NCBI RefSeq assembly: GCF_937616625.2
Contig: NC_065577.1
Coordinates: 4,443,001 to 4,507,000, forward strand
Origin: Mercurialis annua
Lineage: Eukaryota; Streptophyta; Magnoliopsida; Malpighiales; Euphorbiaceae
Reading direction: 5' to 3'
Length of the DNA: 64,000 nucleotides
Positions 62,634 to 64,000 of the stretch are shown in pieces. Numbering within the stretch: the stretch's first letter is position 1; the number at the start of each line of letters is the position of its first letter. A program made the translations under genes and the position numbers. The notes under the pieces were generated by a model. That model had not been told where the DNA came from. It saw only the letters and a list, made by a program, of their open reading frames with translations, and made no database searches.

Positions 62634-62913
62634 GGGTTAAATACTTTAAATATTACAAACTTTAGGTTTTTTTGCAAATTTTAACAAGAATTTTAAATTT
62701 TGACAATTTAATAGATGAATTATGAACTGTTATATTTTATAATTTAAAATAAGTTACAAAAATACTGATGTGAATATCCAAGTATACATTATTTGGACAT
62801 TCAAGTCGGTAAATTTTTAACGAAAAGTTATTCAATTTTTGATTTTAAAAATATAAAATTGCAAAAATTACAAAATTGGCGCTAAAATTTATGATTTTAA
62901 AAGCAATTAAACC
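62634..62913. mobile_element. Mutator-type MITE, 280 bp, in the MCM9 promoter
   Basis: The left end is GGGTTAAATACTTTAAATAT and the right end, read inward, is GGTTTAATTGCTTTTAAAAT, with arms that pair imperfectly over much of the element. The flanks TAAATATAA (62625-62633) and GAAATATAA (62914-62922) match at 8 of 9. It starts 84 bp upstream of the MCM9 ATG, just beyond the E2F-like site, and must therefore bound the core promoter. Confidence 0.75.
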
Positions 62914-62922
62914 GAAATATAA

Positions 62923-64000
62923 TATCTAAATGTGCATATGTTAATCTATTTTATTCAAAACTGCATTGTAATGTACTATCTTAAAGAAGAAAAATTTAAA
63001 ATATTTTTCCATTTTTGTTTGTACCATCCTTAAATAAAATCAATTAAATTTTACTATACTAATAAATAATAGTTTACTTCTAAGTATAAGTGTTTTATGA
63101 TGATATGATATATTTTAAATAACTCTATTTGGAATGACAGGTGACCGCAATTTTTAATTAATAATTTGGGTTTTTAAATTAATTCCCCACTACTCTAAAT
63201 TGCAAAAAACAATTCAGAAATAAATACGAGATGATAACCATCCTAATTATGGAATTATGATAAATAAAACTAATTGTTAAGTTAATAAGTAAAACTTAGA
63301 AGACAAAAAAATGAATGATTTTTAAATTAATGTAGTCTTTTAATAGAAAGGGGAAAACCCTTTTTTCCATATTAGTGAACATAATACTGATAATAAAAAT
63401 TGATCCAAGTGTCGATCAAGTTTCAACCTTTGATTTGTAAAGTAAAGTAAAATTTGAACTAAAAGAATGGCATCCAGCTAAGTGTCCGAGCAGCAACACT
63501 TAAATATGTTGATTTTGCACAGCAAAATTTGAACTGTCTGGAAAACCACATTCATCCGCAGAGTGACCCGGATAGTTTCCATTCCAGAGAGCAGAACAGA
63601 GTCGAGTTTCGAACTTAAAACACTATTTCAACCATCTCTAATACACTTCATAGAGATAAAATGCAGCAATTATAGAGCTCAGAGAACTAAAAGAAATGGC
63701 AGCCAGCTGAGTAAACAGTTAGGATTAGGATCTAAATAGGTTAATTTTGAATAGCAGAATATGAACAATCAGAAAAACCGCATTCACAAGACAGTTTCAA
63801 ATACAAAAAACAGAGCACAAGCTTAATGACTCCTGTCATGTGTCCCAGGGTTAATAACCGTCTTAGTCTCGTGTCAATCTGGCAAAAAAGAAGACTTCTA
63901 GGAGAACTCTACCCGGCATATTGCCAAGTTATCGGAATGATAATCCTGCTATAATATATATTTGACAGAAATCATAACAGAACTTTCATTAACAAAAGGT
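62923..64000. other. Intergenic or edge of a neighbouring transcript
   Basis: No coding exon is recognised. Two blocks, about 63466-63560 and about 63697-63790, are degenerate direct copies ('gcatccagctaagtg' / 'gcagccagctgagta', 'gaaaaaccgcattca' / 'ggaaaaccacattca') spaced about 233 bp apart. The lower AT content from 63440 on could mean an untranslated region of a gene beyond the window. Confidence 0.4.

Overview
This window is nuclear DNA from a eudicot plant. The evidence is GT-AG multi-exon genes for plastid-targeted proteins, a hydroxyproline-rich arabinogalactan protein, AT-rich spacers, and a dense load of plant-type transposons (Ty1/copia, Ty3/gypsy, Mutator-like, hAT, SINE). I cannot name the species.

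Four host genes can be supported. (1) 12.87-13.29 kb, minus: a one-exon classical arabinogalactan protein. (2) 15.73-20.09 kb, minus: RIBA, the plastid bifunctional DHBP synthase / GTP cyclohydrolase II of riboflavin synthesis, seven exons, 554 residues. (3) 38.22-42.18 kb, plus: DiT1, the plastid 2-oxoglutarate/malate translocator of photorespiratory nitrogen recycling, four exons, 560 residues. (4) 53.90-62.55 kb, minus: MCM9, a DNA-repair helicase, twenty exons, 665 residues, with two introns that look U12-type and an E2F-like site about 50 bp upstream of its start. I joined every exon by hand at GT/AG sites and checked that the phases agree. These genes share no operon-like relationship; they are independent loci separated by repeats.

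Most of the rest is mobile DNA. A nearly intact copia element (5209-11078, CTATG target duplication) has its single polyprotein frame broken by one missing base between integrase and reverse transcriptase. Very long TG...CA units of about 3 kb (26019-29233, 31005-33928, and an inverted pair at 45689-49691) look like solo LTRs of one gypsy-like family. A decayed Tat-like gag (about 34.6-36.8 kb) carries patchwork 'filler' DNA. Ten elements with long terminal inverted repeats and exact or near-exact 9-10 bp target duplications are Mutator-type MITEs or foldbacks. One of these has a hAT element nested inside it, and another has a core of perfect palindromes. A relic at 49.7-51.0 kb keeps a ULP1-protease tail convergent with a MuDR-transposase tail, the arrangement of a KI-type MULE.

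The most unusual observations are the palindrome arrays inside two mobile elements (33.6 kb and 43.0 kb), the 86-bp exact copy linking the patchwork gag to a MITE 8 kb away, the convergent ULP1/transposase relic, and the two U12-like introns of MCM9. I found no convincing wholly new protein system.
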